Positions 43,406 through 52,098 are shown, numbered from the stretch's first letter. The stretch: 64,000 nucleotides of DNA from Thalassobius sp002708925 (GCF_049803795.1 NZ_JBNAGJ010000002.1:62001-126000), one strand, 5' to 3'. Notes: generated by a model not told the origin, from the letters alone. Numbers and translations are program-made.

Positions 43406-45416
43406 AAACAGCCAGCCCCCGCCCCGTCAGCAAAGCCTCAACCCCCGGCATCCGCCCCCGAAACGCGGTATACAGCGCCTCTGCATCCACCGATCCCCCC
43501 CGCGACAGGATATGCGCCTCCAATGCCTGGGCGGTCGCCGTGTCAAACGCATCTCCCGCATCTTCAAACGCTGCAAAAGCATCGGCATCCATGACCTCGG
43601 ACCACATGTAACTGTAGTACCCCGAACTATACCCATCCCCCGCAAACACATGCGCGAAATGCGGCGTCGCGTGGCGCATGGCGATCTGCCTGGGCATTTC
43701 CAACGCATCCAGCACCTGCGCCTGCCTAGCCATCACATCCGCCGGGGCCGCGCCGCGATGGAACGCCAGATCCACCAGCGCCGAGGCCACATATTCCACC
43801 GTTGCGAAGCCCTGGTCGAAATTCGCCGCGCCCAGCACCTTCTCCAGCATTTCGGCGGGCATCGGCGCGCCTGTGTCTGCATGGGTTGCGAACTCGGCCA
43901 GAACCTCGGGCACTTCCAGCCAGTGTTCGTAAAGCTGGCTGGGCAACTCTACAAAGTCCCGCGCCACCGACGTCCCCGAGACACTCTCATAGGTCACATC
44001 CGACAGCATCTGGTGCAGCGCATGACCGAATTCATGGAACAACGTGCGCGCGTCGTCATAGGACAGCAGCGCCGGATCGCCTTTGGCAAAGTTGCACACG
44101 TTGATCACCACGGGCGTCTGCACCTTGGGAAACTTCGCCTGCGCGCGCATGGCCGAACACCACGCCCCCGACCGTTTCGAGCCGCGCGCAAAATAATCCC
44201 CGATGAATACGGCCACATGCTTGCCGTTCCGGGTCACCTCCCATGCGCGGCAATCGGGGTGGTACAAAGGCACATCCAGAGGCGAAAACTCTAGCCCAAA
44301 CAACCTGTTAGCGCAGGCAAAGGATGCCTCAATCATCCGGTCCAATTGCAGGTATGGCTTCAGCGCGGCCTCGTCCAGGTCGTGTTCGGCCTTGCGGCGG
44401 CGCGCAGCGTAATAGTGCCAGTCCCAGGGCTCAAGATCGCCATTGATGCCATCGGCGTGCATCATCTCTTGCAACACTTTGGCGTCCGCTTCGGCGCGCG
44501 CCTTGGCCGGTTCCCACACGGCCAGCAGCAATTCCTCGACACGCGCGGGCGTCTTGGCCATTTCGGTTTCCAGCTTGTAATCGGCGAAACTGTCATAGCC
44601 CAGCAGCGCGGCGCGTTCTTCGCGCAGCGACAGGATTTCAGCGGCGATCTGGCGGTTGTCCGTCTTACCGCCATTGGCCCCGCGCGCCACAAAGGCGGCA
44701 TAGGCGCGCTGCCGCAGATCGCGGCGCGGCGAGAATTGCAAAAACGGAGTAATAATCGAGCGCGACAACGTCACCACCGGCCCATCCGTGCCCTTTTCCC
44801 GCCCAGCGGCCCGCATCGCATTGATAACGAAACCGGGCAGGCCCTCCAGATCGGTCTCGGTCAGTTCCATGAACCAGCCTCGTTCATCCGCCAGCAGATT
44901 CTGCGTAAAGGCCGTGCCCAGACTGGCCAGCTTGCCCTTGATCTGAGCCATGCGAGTGTCCTCGGCGCCGTTCAGCGCCGCGCCTGCGCGAACAAAGCCG
45001 CGATGCGTCAGCATCAGCACCCGCTGCTGCTCGTCAGTCAGGTTCAAATCCTCATGACGCGCCCACAGATCCGCGATCCGCGCGAACAACGCCTTATTGG
45101 ACGAAATCGCCGCAAAATGCGCCGCCAGTTTGGGCGAGAAAGCGACTTGCAGTTCCTCACGCTCGGGGTTGCTGTCGGCCCCTGCGACGGTGAAAAACAC
45201 CGAAAGAACCTTATCCAGATCCGAGCCCGCGGCCTCCATTGCTTCGATTGTGTTGGCGAATGTCGGCGCTTCGGGAGTCTCCGCAATGGCGGCAATCTCG
45301 GCCTGATGGGTTTCCAAAGCCTGAGCAAAAGCCGGGGCAAAATCCGCGTCCCCGATGGCATTGAACGGGGCAATTTCAAACGGGGTTTCCCAGGCGGACA
45401 AAAGCGGGTTGGTCAT
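43404..45416 (-). CDS. M3 family oligopeptidase (PrlC/Dcp-like)
   Basis: This cytosolic zinc metallopeptidase of the thimet oligopeptidase family degrades short peptides (670 residues). The zinc motif HEFGH is at about residue 460 within LFHEFGHALHQML, with the downstream ligand Glu in the next helix as usual. The start MTNPLLSAWETPFEIAPFN and GLPGFVINAM fit the peptidyl-dipeptidase Dcp or oligopeptidase A branch; I cannot separate the two. It is transcribed alone. Confidence 0.9.
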   Translation of the reverse strand: MTNPLLSAWETPFEIAPFNAIGDADFAPAFAQALETHQAEIAAIAETPEAPTFANTIEAMEAAGSDLDKVLSVFFTVAGADSNPEREELQVAFSPKLAAHFAAISSNKALFARIADLWARHEDLNLTDEQQRVLMLTHRGFVRAGAALNGAEDTRMAQIKGKLASLGTAFTQNLLADERGWFMELTETDLEGLPGFVINAMRAAGREKGTDGPVVTLSRSIITPFLQFSPRRDLRQRAYAAFVARGANGGKTDNRQIAAEILSLREERAALLGYDSFADYKLETEMAKTPARVEELLLAVWEPAKARAEADAKVLQEMMHADGINGDLEPWDWHYYAARRRKAEHDLDEAALKPYLQLDRMIEASFACANRLFGLEFSPLDVPLYHPDCRAWEVTRNGKHVAVFIGDYFARGSKRSGAWCSAMRAQAKFPKVQTPVVINVCNFAKGDPALLSYDDARTLFHEFGHALHQMLSDVTYESVSGTSVARDFVELPSQLYEHWLEVPEVLAEFATHADTGAPMPAEMLEKVLGAANFDQGFATVEYVASALVDLAFHRGAAPADVMARQAQVLDALEMPRQIAMRHATPHFAHVFAGDGYSSGYYSYMWSEVMDADAFAAFEDAGDAFDTATAQALEAHILSRGGSVDAEALYTAFRGRMPGVEALLTGRGLAV

Positions 45417-45472
45417 ACACGGTCTCCTTTGGGATCACAGGTAATCATGCGCGGGCCACGCGTCCATATCGC

Positions 45473-46525
45473 CTAACCCGTTTCGCCACAAACCGGGCAA
45501 TCGGTGCGTTTTTTAAGGGTAATTTTACGGGTTTCGCCCCACAGCGCATCATAGATCAGCATCTCTCCGCGCAAAAGCGCCCCCGCGCCGGTGATCAGCT
45601 TCACGGCTTCGACCGCCATCATGGTCCCGATGACCCCCGGCAAGGGCCCGATCACGCCCGCCTCGGCACAAGAAGGTGCCAGTCCGGGCGCTGGTGCCTG
45701 AGGAAAAACGCATTGATAGCAGGGGCCAGCCTGCGCCGGATCGAACACGCTCAGCTGTCCCTCCCATTGCGACAAAGCACCGGATATCAAGGGCTTACCT
45801 GCGTGCACCGCGGCCTCATTCGCCAAATATCGGGTCGCAAAATTATCCGTCCCGTCAAGGATCAGGTCATATTCGGCAAACAGATCGCGCGCCAATTCCG
45901 CCGTCAGACGACGATGATAAGGCCGCACCTGAACAAAGGGATTTTGCGCCTCCATCGCCTTCTGCGCCGAGAACACCTTAGGCATTCCGATCGCCGCATC
46001 GGGGTGAATCACCTGCCGTTGCAGATTGGAATTATCGACCTCATCATCGTCAATCACCCCGATCACCCCCACCCCGGCCGCCGCCAGATACAGCAACACG
46101 GGCGAGCCCAGCCCTCCCGCTCCGATCACCAGAACCTTGGCGTTTTTCAGGCGTTTCTGCCCCTTTCCGCCGATCTCACGCAGCACGATATGACGGGCAT
46201 AACGGTTCAATTCCGTCTCGGAAAACGCGCCTCGCTCTTTGGGGTGACGGCACTGAGCCCCCCCCATCCGGGCGGCCCGGCCCCGCAGCCACCTAAGCCC
46301 CGCACGGTACAGCAGAACCAACCCGCTCACCCCGCCGAAAATCAGCCAGGGTGCCGCCTGCCCCCCCGTCGCCAGACGCAGCGCATGTCCGTCCGGAAAC
46401 ACCAGATGCAAGGCAACAACAGCCGCCCATAGCACCGCCAGCATGACCATGCGCACCCGTATAGGCGCCCCCATCACCACACCGATCCCCCAAAGGACCG
46501 CGGCCAGTGTCAGAACCAGCGCCAT
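45473..46525 (-). CDS. ThiF/MoeB-type adenylyltransferase with membrane N terminus
   Basis: This 350-residue E1-like protein adenylates the C terminus of a ubiquitin-like sulfur carrier (MoaD or ThiS). The nucleotide fold is VLVIGAGGLGSPVLLYLAAAG, followed by the catalytic region DGTDNFATRY. A zinc site is formed by CYQC and CPVC near the end. Unusually, the first about 75 residues form three hydrophobic helices (VLTLAAVLWGIGVVMG, VRMVMLAVLWAAVVALHLVF and APWLIFGGVSGLVLLY), tethering the enzyme to the membrane. ATG 46525 overlaps the dut stop by one base. Confidence 0.88.
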   Translation of the reverse strand: MALVLTLAAVLWGIGVVMGAPIRVRMVMLAVLWAAVVALHLVFPDGHALRLATGGQAAPWLIFGGVSGLVLLYRAGLRWLRGRAARMGGAQCRHPKERGAFSETELNRYARHIVLREIGGKGQKRLKNAKVLVIGAGGLGSPVLLYLAAAGVGVIGVIDDDEVDNSNLQRQVIHPDAAIGMPKVFSAQKAMEAQNPFVQVRPYHRRLTAELARDLFAEYDLILDGTDNFATRYLANEAAVHAGKPLISGALSQWEGQLSVFDPAQAGPCYQCVFPQAPAPGLAPSCAEAGVIGPLPGVIGTMMAVEAVKLITGAGALLRGEMLIYDALWGETRKITLKKRTDCPVCGETG

Positions 46526-46989
46526 CAGCCGCGCCCGGTCGAGCCAAACCCGCCCGCGCCGCGCACCGTCCGCGACAAATCCCCCACCATCTCAAAGCGC
46601 GCCTGCACCACGGGGGCCACAATCATCTGCGCAATCCGGTCCCCGTGCTGCACCTGAAACGCGGCCTCTCCAGCATTCATCACAATCACCCCCAAAGGCC
46701 CCCGATAATCGCTGTCAATCGTACCGGGACTATTGGGCAGCGTAATCCCATGCTTCAGCGCCAACCCAGACCGAGGCCGCAACTGCACCTCATACCCCCC
46801 CGGAATCTCAAGCCGCAGCCCCGTCGGAATCAATGCCCGCGCCCCCGGTGCCAGAAACACGCCCACATCCCGCAAATCCAAACCGAAATTCGCCCGCAAA
46901 TCGGCCCCCGCCGCCCCCGCGCTCTCATAACTGGGCAGCGCCAGCGTCCTGTCTGCCTCGTCCGTCCAGGTCAGTGCAACGGTTACCAT
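46525..46989 (-). CDS. dut: Deoxyuridine 5'-triphosphate nucleotidohydrolase
   Basis: This trimeric dUTPase hydrolyses dUTP to dUMP and keeps uracil out of DNA. Its 154 residues carry the five family motifs, including AGADLRANF, RPRSGLALKHG, PGTIDSDYRGPLGVI and the C-terminal P-loop-like RGAGGFGSTG. It is followed directly by the ThiF/MoeB gene and preceded by coaBC, an arrangement seen in other alphaproteobacteria (coaBC-dut). Confidence 0.96.
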   Translation of the reverse strand: MVTVALTWTDEADRTLALPSYESAGAAGADLRANFGLDLRDVGVFLAPGARALIPTGLRLEIPGGYEVQLRPRSGLALKHGITLPNSPGTIDSDYRGPLGVIVMNAGEAAFQVQHGDRIAQMIVAPVVQARFEMVGDLSRTVRGAGGFGSTGRG

Positions 46990-47002
46990 TTGGGCCCATC
47001 CC

Positions 47003-47024
47003 CTTCTTTGCTCTGCAAATACTC
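47003..47024. repeat. Short copy of the intergenic motif (CTTCTTTGCTCT...AAATACTC)
   Basis: CTTCTTTGCTCTGCAAATACTC repeats the first part of the element at 43341-43364. It lies between coaBC and dut. On the minus strand it reads GAGTATTTGCAGAGCAAAGA, ending in AAGGGG 10 bases before the dut ATG, so part of it may serve as ribosome-site context. Confidence 0.5.
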
Positions 47025-48216
47025 AATCCAAGGCATCGGCAATCCGCGCCGCCAGCCGTTGTGCCACCGCCTCTTTGGCCATTCTCGGCCAATCCTCAAC
47101 GCCTGTTTCGCTGATAATATGCACCGTGTTCTGCGCCCCGCCAAAAGTGCCGGTGCCGGGCGCGACATCGTTGGCCACAATCCAGTCGCAGCCCTTGCGC
47201 GCCCGCTTGGCGGTCGCGTTTTCGATCACGTCATCGGTCTCGGCGGCGAATCCCACAACCAGACCGGGCCTGCCCTGCGTCATCTGGCTGATCGTCGCCA
47301 GAATATCGGGGTTTTCAGCAAAGCTCAGCGTTGGGATTTCCCCATTTTGCTTTTTCATTTTCGAGTTGGCCGCGTCCACCACCCGCCAATCGGCCACAGC
47401 GGCAGCAAAGATGGCCACATCCGCAGGCAAGGCCGCCTGAACGGCCTCCAGCATCTGCCGGGCGGTCTCGATCCGCACCACCTGCACGCCCTCTGGCGCA
47501 GGCACATCGGCGGGGCCGGTCACGAACACCACCTCGGCGCCCATGGCAGCCAGCGCGCGGGCAATCGCCGTGCCCTGCGCCCCCGACGAACGGTTCGAGA
47601 TATACCGCACCGGGTCAATCGGCTCCTGCGTCGGCCCCGAGGTCACGATAACCCGTTTGCCCTTCAACGGCCCATCCGACAGGGCGGCCTCGGCGGCGGC
47701 AACAATTTCCAGCGGCTCGGACATGCGTCCGGGGCCATATTCGCCGCAGGCCATATCCCCCTTATCCGGGCCGATCAGGCCGATACCATCAGCCTGCAAA
47801 AGCGCCAGATTGCGCTGGGTCGCGGGGTGCTTCCACATACGCACATTCATCGCCGGAGCAATCATCACAGGCGTATCCGTCGCCATCAGCAGGGTCGAGC
47901 CCATGTCATCCGCGTGCCCCCCCGCCATTTTGGCCATCAGATCGGCCGTGGCAGGCGCGACCACGATCAGATCGGCACTACGAGACAGCTGGATATGACC
48001 CATTTCAGCCTCATCCGTCAGATCGAACAGATCGTCATGGACTTTCTCTCCGGCCACGGCAGACAGGCTGAGCGGGGTCACGAACTGTTTGGCCGCGCGG
48101 GTCAGAACGGGCGTCACGGCCGCCCCGCGCTCACGCAGGCGCCGGATCAGCTCGGGCGTTTTATAGGCTGCGATTCCGCCCCCGATGATCAACAAAATCC
48201 GCTTGTTTGCCAGCAT
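47023..48216 (-). CDS. coaBC: Phosphopantothenoylcysteine decarboxylase/phosphopantothenate-cysteine ligase
   Basis: This bifunctional enzyme makes 4'-phosphopantetheine for coenzyme A (397 residues). The CoaC half has the FMN domain LLIIGGGIAAYKTPELIRRL, the PAMN motif (APAMNVRMW) and the catalytic cysteine region MACGEYGPGRM. The CoaB half has VTSGPTQEPIDPVRYISN, the NRSSGAQG dimer motif and VGFAAETD. It lies upstream of dut in the same direction with a 33-base gap. Confidence 0.96.
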   Translation of the reverse strand: MLANKRILLIIGGGIAAYKTPELIRRLRERGAAVTPVLTRAAKQFVTPLSLSAVAGEKVHDDLFDLTDEAEMGHIQLSRSADLIVVAPATADLMAKMAGGHADDMGSTLLMATDTPVMIAPAMNVRMWKHPATQRNLALLQADGIGLIGPDKGDMACGEYGPGRMSEPLEIVAAAEAALSDGPLKGKRVIVTSGPTQEPIDPVRYISNRSSGAQGTAIARALAAMGAEVVFVTGPADVPAPEGVQVVRIETARQMLEAVQAALPADVAIFAAAVADWRVVDAANSKMKKQNGEIPTLSFAENPDILATISQMTQGRPGLVVGFAAETDDVIENATAKRARKGCDWIVANDVAPGTGTFGGAQNTVHIISETGVEDWPRMAKEAVAQRLAARIADALD

Positions 48217-48287
48217 TTCTGCCCCCTTGGATAGACCCGGCAGACACTAGGGCGCAGCGGCTGGGCTGACAAGAGCACGAAAGGGCG

Positions 48288-49082
48288 CTAACGGAATGCT
48301 TTGCAGGGATCTTCGCGCGGAACTGTCTGCGAAGACAGGGTCAGGTCGTAATTGGGATCGGGGTGGGTGTCTTCTTCGGTCTGGCCAATCACAAAGACCG
48401 GCGTCTGCGGGGACACATGGCGCAGAAAGGCGGGGACGCCCCAATCCTTGCGCGCGTGGCCATTGCCCAGAATGACGGCAACCGGCCCGCCCGTTTCCCG
48501 CAGCGCACGCAGCGTTGCGCGCGCCAGATTGGCATCGCGCAGGCGTTGCAGCCCCACCATTGCGGGCAGCAGACTGTCGGGCAGAGCGTTACAATGCGCC
48601 TCCATCTGCAAGGTTTCGCGGGTCTGCTGCTGGTCTGCGGGCAGCGGATCGGCCAGCCCGAAACGCGGCGCGTCGGGGCCGAACCAACTGGCGATCCCCT
48701 CTTTCATCGCACTGCGCGCGGCGTCACGCGGAACCGCCCCGCCATAGATCGCCCCCCCCGAGGCCGCGATAATCGGGTGATACATGGCAAAATCCGGCCA
48801 GCCGGACTGCGCCCAGTTCAACGCCTCGGCCAGCCCCTGACGATCATGGCGATTCTCATCGGTGATCAGCCCGGCCTGCGCAGAGGTCAGCATTTCAAAC
48901 ACGACGGCACGCGGGGACAGCCGCGCCACATAGGCCGCTTGCCGCGCATGGTGGTGCGGGTTATCGTGGATCTCGCCCAGCAGCACGATTTGCGCCTGCA
49001 GAGCCGCCTCCGGAACGGGCCCATCCTGCGCGCACAAAGGCCCCGCCCCCAACAGCGCGGCGATCAGTAGTAGATGTTTCAT
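48288..49082 (-). CDS. ChaN family lipoprotein-like protein
   Basis: This 264-residue secreted protein of the ChaN (heme-binding lipoprotein) family starts with a signal peptide (KHLLLIAALLGAGPLCAQD) whose Cys17 could be a weak lipobox. The domain has VLLGEIHDNPHHHARQAAYV, the histidine-rich family signature, and VILGNGHARKDWGVPAFL. In Campylobacter ChaN binds heme; here a role in iron or heme uptake is inference. ATG 49082 overlaps the rpoH stop by 4 bases (ATGA), linking it to the sigma factor gene. Confidence 0.82.
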   Translation of the reverse strand: MKHLLLIAALLGAGPLCAQDGPVPEAALQAQIVLLGEIHDNPHHHARQAAYVARLSPRAVVFEMLTSAQAGLITDENRHDRQGLAEALNWAQSGWPDFAMYHPIIAASGGAIYGGAVPRDAARSAMKEGIASWFGPDAPRFGLADPLPADQQQTRETLQMEAHCNALPDSLLPAMVGLQRLRDANLARATLRALRETGGPVAVILGNGHARKDWGVPAFLRHVSPQTPVFVIGQTEEDTHPDPNYDLTLSSQTVPREDPCKAFR

Positions 49083-49957
49083 GACAGCAGGTCATGCACC
49101 TCTTGGGATTTCTCTTCAAGCTGTTTGCGCATTTTGGCAAAGGCTGCGGCCTCTAGCTGGCGCACGCGTTCCTTGGACAGGTTCAGTTCTTTGCCCAGCG
49201 ATTCCAGCGTCCGCCCCGGTTCGCGCAATTTGCGTTCGCGGATGATGAACTGTTCGCGCTCGTTCAACGCCGAGATCGCCTCGATCAACCATTCACGCAG
49301 GGCCTCGCGATCGTGTTCCGCTTCGACAATTTCCGAGGATTGCGCTCCGTCATCTTCCAGCGTGTCGATCCATTCGCGGCCCTCGTCCTCGGTGGATTGC
49401 GTCGCATTCAGCGAGAAATCCGAGCCCGACAGGCGGCCCTCCATCATCTCGACATCGCGCAGCGGCACCCCGATTTCCGAGGACACCTTCTGCCGCAACT
49501 GGTGCCGGTCCAGCTCTTCGCCACTGGCCTGGGCTTCGCGCTCCAGCCGGGCCTGCACGCGGCGCAGGTTGAAGAACAGAGATTTCTGCGACGAGGTAGA
49601 GCCCGTCCGCACCATCGACCAGTTGCGCATCACATAGTCCTGGATGCTAGCCTTGATCCACCAGACAGCATAGGTGGAAAACCGCACGCCGCGATCCGGG
49701 TCAAACTTGTCTGCGGCCTTCATCAGGCCCAGGCCCGCCTCTTGGATCAGGTCATTGCGGGAGGCGCCGTAGCGTTTGTATTTCGATGCCATCGAGATGG
49801 CCAAACGCATGTAGGCCGTGATCAGACGATGCAGCGCGGCCTCGTCTCGTTCGTCCCGCCAGGCATAGGCAAGCTTCAGTTCGGTTTCCGCGTCCAGCAG
49901 CTCTGCCTTCATGGCAACGCGGGACAGGGACATTTCATTTGGTAGATCAAGTGCCAT
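49079..49957 (-). CDS. rpoH: RNA polymerase sigma factor RpoH (RpoHII type)
   Basis: This sigma-70-family heat-shock/oxidative-stress sigma factor has 292 residues. Region 2 contains RYGASRNDLIQEAGLGLMKAADKFD and FSTYAVWWIKASIQDYVMRNWS, followed by the RpoH-box-like segment SQKSLFFNLRR. Region 4 has SKERVRQLEAAAFAKMR. The RNWSMVRTGSTSSQKS form resembles the second alphaproteobacterial RpoH (RpoHII), which in Rhodobacter sphaeroides is controlled by RpoE and singlet oxygen. I chose ATG 49957 because the family starts there. A possible ECF promoter lies 58 bases upstream. Confidence 0.9.
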   Translation of the reverse strand: MALDLPNEMSLSRVAMKAELLDAETELKLAYAWRDERDEAALHRLITAYMRLAISMASKYKRYGASRNDLIQEAGLGLMKAADKFDPDRGVRFSTYAVWWIKASIQDYVMRNWSMVRTGSTSSQKSLFFNLRRVQARLEREAQASGEELDRHQLRQKVSSEIGVPLRDVEMMEGRLSGSDFSLNATQSTEDEGREWIDTLEDDGAQSSEIVEAEHDREALREWLIEAISALNEREQFIIRERKLREPGRTLESLGKELNLSKERVRQLEAAAFAKMRKQLEEKSQEVHDLLS

Positions 49958-50014
49958 GGTAACCACCCCAGACTTGGAACGAAAGTCAGACCCCTTTCTC
50001 ATTAGGGACTGGAA

Positions 50015-50043
50015 TGTTACGCACAGCAAGGCGGATTGGTTCA
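50015..50043 (-). promoter_or_regulatory. Candidate ECF-type promoter for rpoH
   Basis: On the minus strand, TGAACC (50043-50038), 18 bases and TAACA (50019-50015) resemble the RpoE-type consensus of Rhodobacter as I recall it (TGATCC and TAAGA with similar spacing), with one mismatch in each box. It lies 58 bases upstream of the rpoH ATG, in the divergent region with cobU. Confidence 0.4.
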
Positions 50044-50061
50044 CAAAAAGGTGTAGAGAAA

Positions 50062-50583
50062 ATGCTTGATAAGCTGACCCTCGTGTTGGGCGGGACCGGG
50101 TCGGGCAAGTCCCTATGGGCCGAAACGCTGGTGCGACAGGCCGCGCAAGACCGGGTTTATCTTGCGACGGCAAGGGTTTGGGACGATGAAATGCGCCTGA
50201 AAGTAGACAGGCACATTGCCCAGCGCGGCCCCGGCTGGACCACGATCGAAGCACCGATGCACATCGGACCTGCGCTGATGCAGGCCCGCCCCGATCAGGT
50301 GGTACTGCTGGATTGTGCAACGATGTGGCTGTCCAATCACCTGCTGGAAAACTCGGACCTGGCCACCGAAGAAGCGCAGTTTCTGGCCGCACTTGAGGCG
50401 TGCCAAGCGCCGGTCGTCGTTGTCTCGAACGAGGTGGGCATGTCGGTTGTCCCAGAAAACGCGCTGGCCCGCCGGTTTCGCGATGCGCAGGGCGCGCTGA
50501 ACCAGAAACTGGCCGCCCAGGCTGGGCTGGTCGTCACCGTCATGGCAGGATTGCCCCTGCCCCTGAAAGGAACCCTGCCATGA
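50062..50583 (+). CDS. cobU: Adenosylcobinamide kinase/guanylyltransferase
   Basis: This cobalamin-assembly enzyme phosphorylates adenosylcobinamide and then attaches GMP (173 residues; also called CobP). The P-loop is LVLGGTGSGKSLWAE, followed by YLATARVWDDEMRLKVDRH, whose last part is the family motif with the guanylylated His, and VVVSNEVGMSVVPENALAR. ATG 50062 was chosen over an upstream ATG at 50014, which would lie in the rpoH promoter region. It overlaps the next gene by 4 bases. Cobalamin is needed by the ethylmalonyl-CoA mutase in this genome. Confidence 0.93.
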   Translation: MLDKLTLVLGGTGSGKSLWAETLVRQAAQDRVYLATARVWDDEMRLKVDRHIAQRGPGWTTIEAPMHIGPALMQARPDQVVLLDCATMWLSNHLLENSDLATEEAQFLAALEACQAPVVVVSNEVGMSVVPENALARRFRDAQGALNQKLAAQAGLVVTVMAGLPLPLKGTLP

Positions 50584-51152
50584 GCCGTTTTTTCTGGGTC
50601 CGCCATGGCCCAACCCACGCGCAGGCCATGGTCGGCTGGACGGATTTGCCCGCCGATCTGTCCGACACGGCCCAAATCGCGCGGCTGGATGCCCATCTGC
50701 CGCAGCAGGCTGTGCTGGTGTCCTCGGATCTGTCGCGCGCCGCAGACACCGCCAGCGCCATTGCCGGACAGCGCCAGCGTTTGCCGCATGACCCTGCCCT
50801 GCGCGAGATTAACTTTGGCGCCTGGGAAATGCAGCGTTTCACCGAAATCGAGGACCAGGCCCTGGCCCGCGCCTACTGGGAAACGCCAGGGGATACCCGA
50901 CCGCCGGAGGGCGAAAGCTGGAATGACATTTCAGCCCGCGTTCACCGGGCCGTGGATCGGCTGACCGCAGCGCATCCCGGCCGCGATATCATCGTCGTCG
51001 CGCATTTCGGTGTGATCCTGACACAGGTCCAGCGCGCCCTGGGCATCTCAGCGTATGAGACATTCTCGCACAAGATCGACAACCTGTCCGTCACCGAGAT
51101 TCACAAACACGAAGGGCACTGGACGGCCAAAACAATTAATCACAATCCGTGA
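50580..51152 (+). CDS. Histidine phosphatase family protein (possible alpha-ribazole phosphatase)
   Basis: This 190-residue phosphoglycerate-mutase-fold phosphatase has the catalytic R-H-G as VRHGPTH, E in LREINFGAWEM and H in VVAHFGVIL. Overlap with cobU (ATGA) suggests CobC, the alpha-ribazole-5'-phosphate phosphatase of cobalamin synthesis; the sequence alone cannot rule out another small phosphatase. No signal peptide is seen. Confidence 0.82.
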   Translation: MSRFFWVRHGPTHAQAMVGWTDLPADLSDTAQIARLDAHLPQQAVLVSSDLSRAADTASAIAGQRQRLPHDPALREINFGAWEMQRFTEIEDQALARAYWETPGDTRPPEGESWNDISARVHRAVDRLTAAHPGRDIIVVAHFGVILTQVQRALGISAYETFSHKIDNLSVTEIHKHEGHWTAKTINHNP

Positions 51153-51234
51153 TGAATTCACCAACAATATTTCACTACTCCTGATGAAACGCTCTGGTCT
51201 ATCCTGCCCCCAATCATAGGCGAAAGGGACATAG

Positions 51235-52098
51235 ATGAGCTACGATTTATTTCTTGGGGACAGAACTTTTTCCAGCTGGTCGCTGCGAGGCTGGCTGATG
51301 TTTGAAAAATTCGGCATTCCGGTGAATTCCCATATGGTCGGCCTGTATGACGGCACCCTGGCCGAAGATCTATCCGAGCTGGCCCCCGCCCGTCTGGTCC
51401 CTGCGATGCGAACCCCCGATGGCATCGTCATCGGAGAGACCCTGGCCATGGCCGAAACCCTGGCCGAGCGTCACCCTGAAGCGCAGATGTGGCCTGCGGA
51501 TCCGGCGGCCCGCGCCTTGGCGCGCTGGCTGGCCGCAGAAATGCACGCAGGATTCAGTGCGCTGCGCAATGAATGCCCGATGCAACTGCTGCACCAATAT
51601 GACATGTCGCCCAGCGATGCGGTGAAAAAAGACCTGTCCCGCCTGGCCGAGCTGTGGGCTCTGGCGCGCACGAAATACGGCAATACCGGGCCCTGGCTGT
51701 TCGGCAAATACTCGTTGGCGGATGCGTTCTATGCCCCCGTTGCGGCCCGGATCGCGGGGTACGGCCTGCCCGTCCGCCCTTTGATGCAGCAATATGTCGA
51801 AACCACCCTGTCCGATCCGGCCTTTCGCCGCTGGCGCGCCATGGGGCTGACGAAAACCTATGATCCGGTGCCCTACGCGATGGACCTGCCCACACGCGCC
51901 TGGCCCGGCCCGCAGGGACTGCCTGCACAGCCCGTGGAAACGGGCACGCCCGAGAATGCCTCCTGCCCCTATTCCGGTGGCGCGATCACGCATATGGCAG
52001 ATTTCGGCGGGCGTATCTTTGGCTTCTGCAATGCGTTCTGCCGAGACAAAACGGTGAACGATCCCATGGCCTGGCCAAAATTCGCAGCGCTTCTCTGA
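51235..52098 (+). CDS. Glutathione S-transferase with C-terminal YHS-like module
   Basis: This 287-residue protein has a GST N-terminal thioredoxin-like domain (FSSWSLRGWLMFEKFGIP, with the active-site Ser region) and an alpha-helical domain to about residue 235. An additional Cys-rich tail follows: C-P-Y-S-G at residues 244-248 and F-C-N-A-F-C-R-D-K, with xDPMAWP near the end. The tail resembles a YHS domain (CPxSG, FCxxxC, DPxx(Y/W)), which often binds metal. The substrate is unknown. AAAGGGA lies 8 bases before the ATG. Confidence 0.85.
   Translation: MSYDLFLGDRTFSSWSLRGWLMFEKFGIPVNSHMVGLYDGTLAEDLSELAPARLVPAMRTPDGIVIGETLAMAETLAERHPEAQMWPADPAARALARWLAAEMHAGFSALRNECPMQLLHQYDMSPSDAVKKDLSRLAELWALARTKYGNTGPWLFGKYSLADAFYAPVAARIAGYGLPVRPLMQQYVETTLSDPAFRRWRAMGLTKTYDPVPYAMDLPTRAWPGPQGLPAQPVETGTPENASCPYSGGAITHMADFGGRIFGFCNAFCRDKTVNDPMAWPKFAALL

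Noticed and set aside
49957..50392. N-terminal extension of the rpoH frame to position 50392
   Set aside because: The added 145 residues are antisense to cobU and unlike any sigma factor. The family start MALDLPNEMSL lies at 49957.
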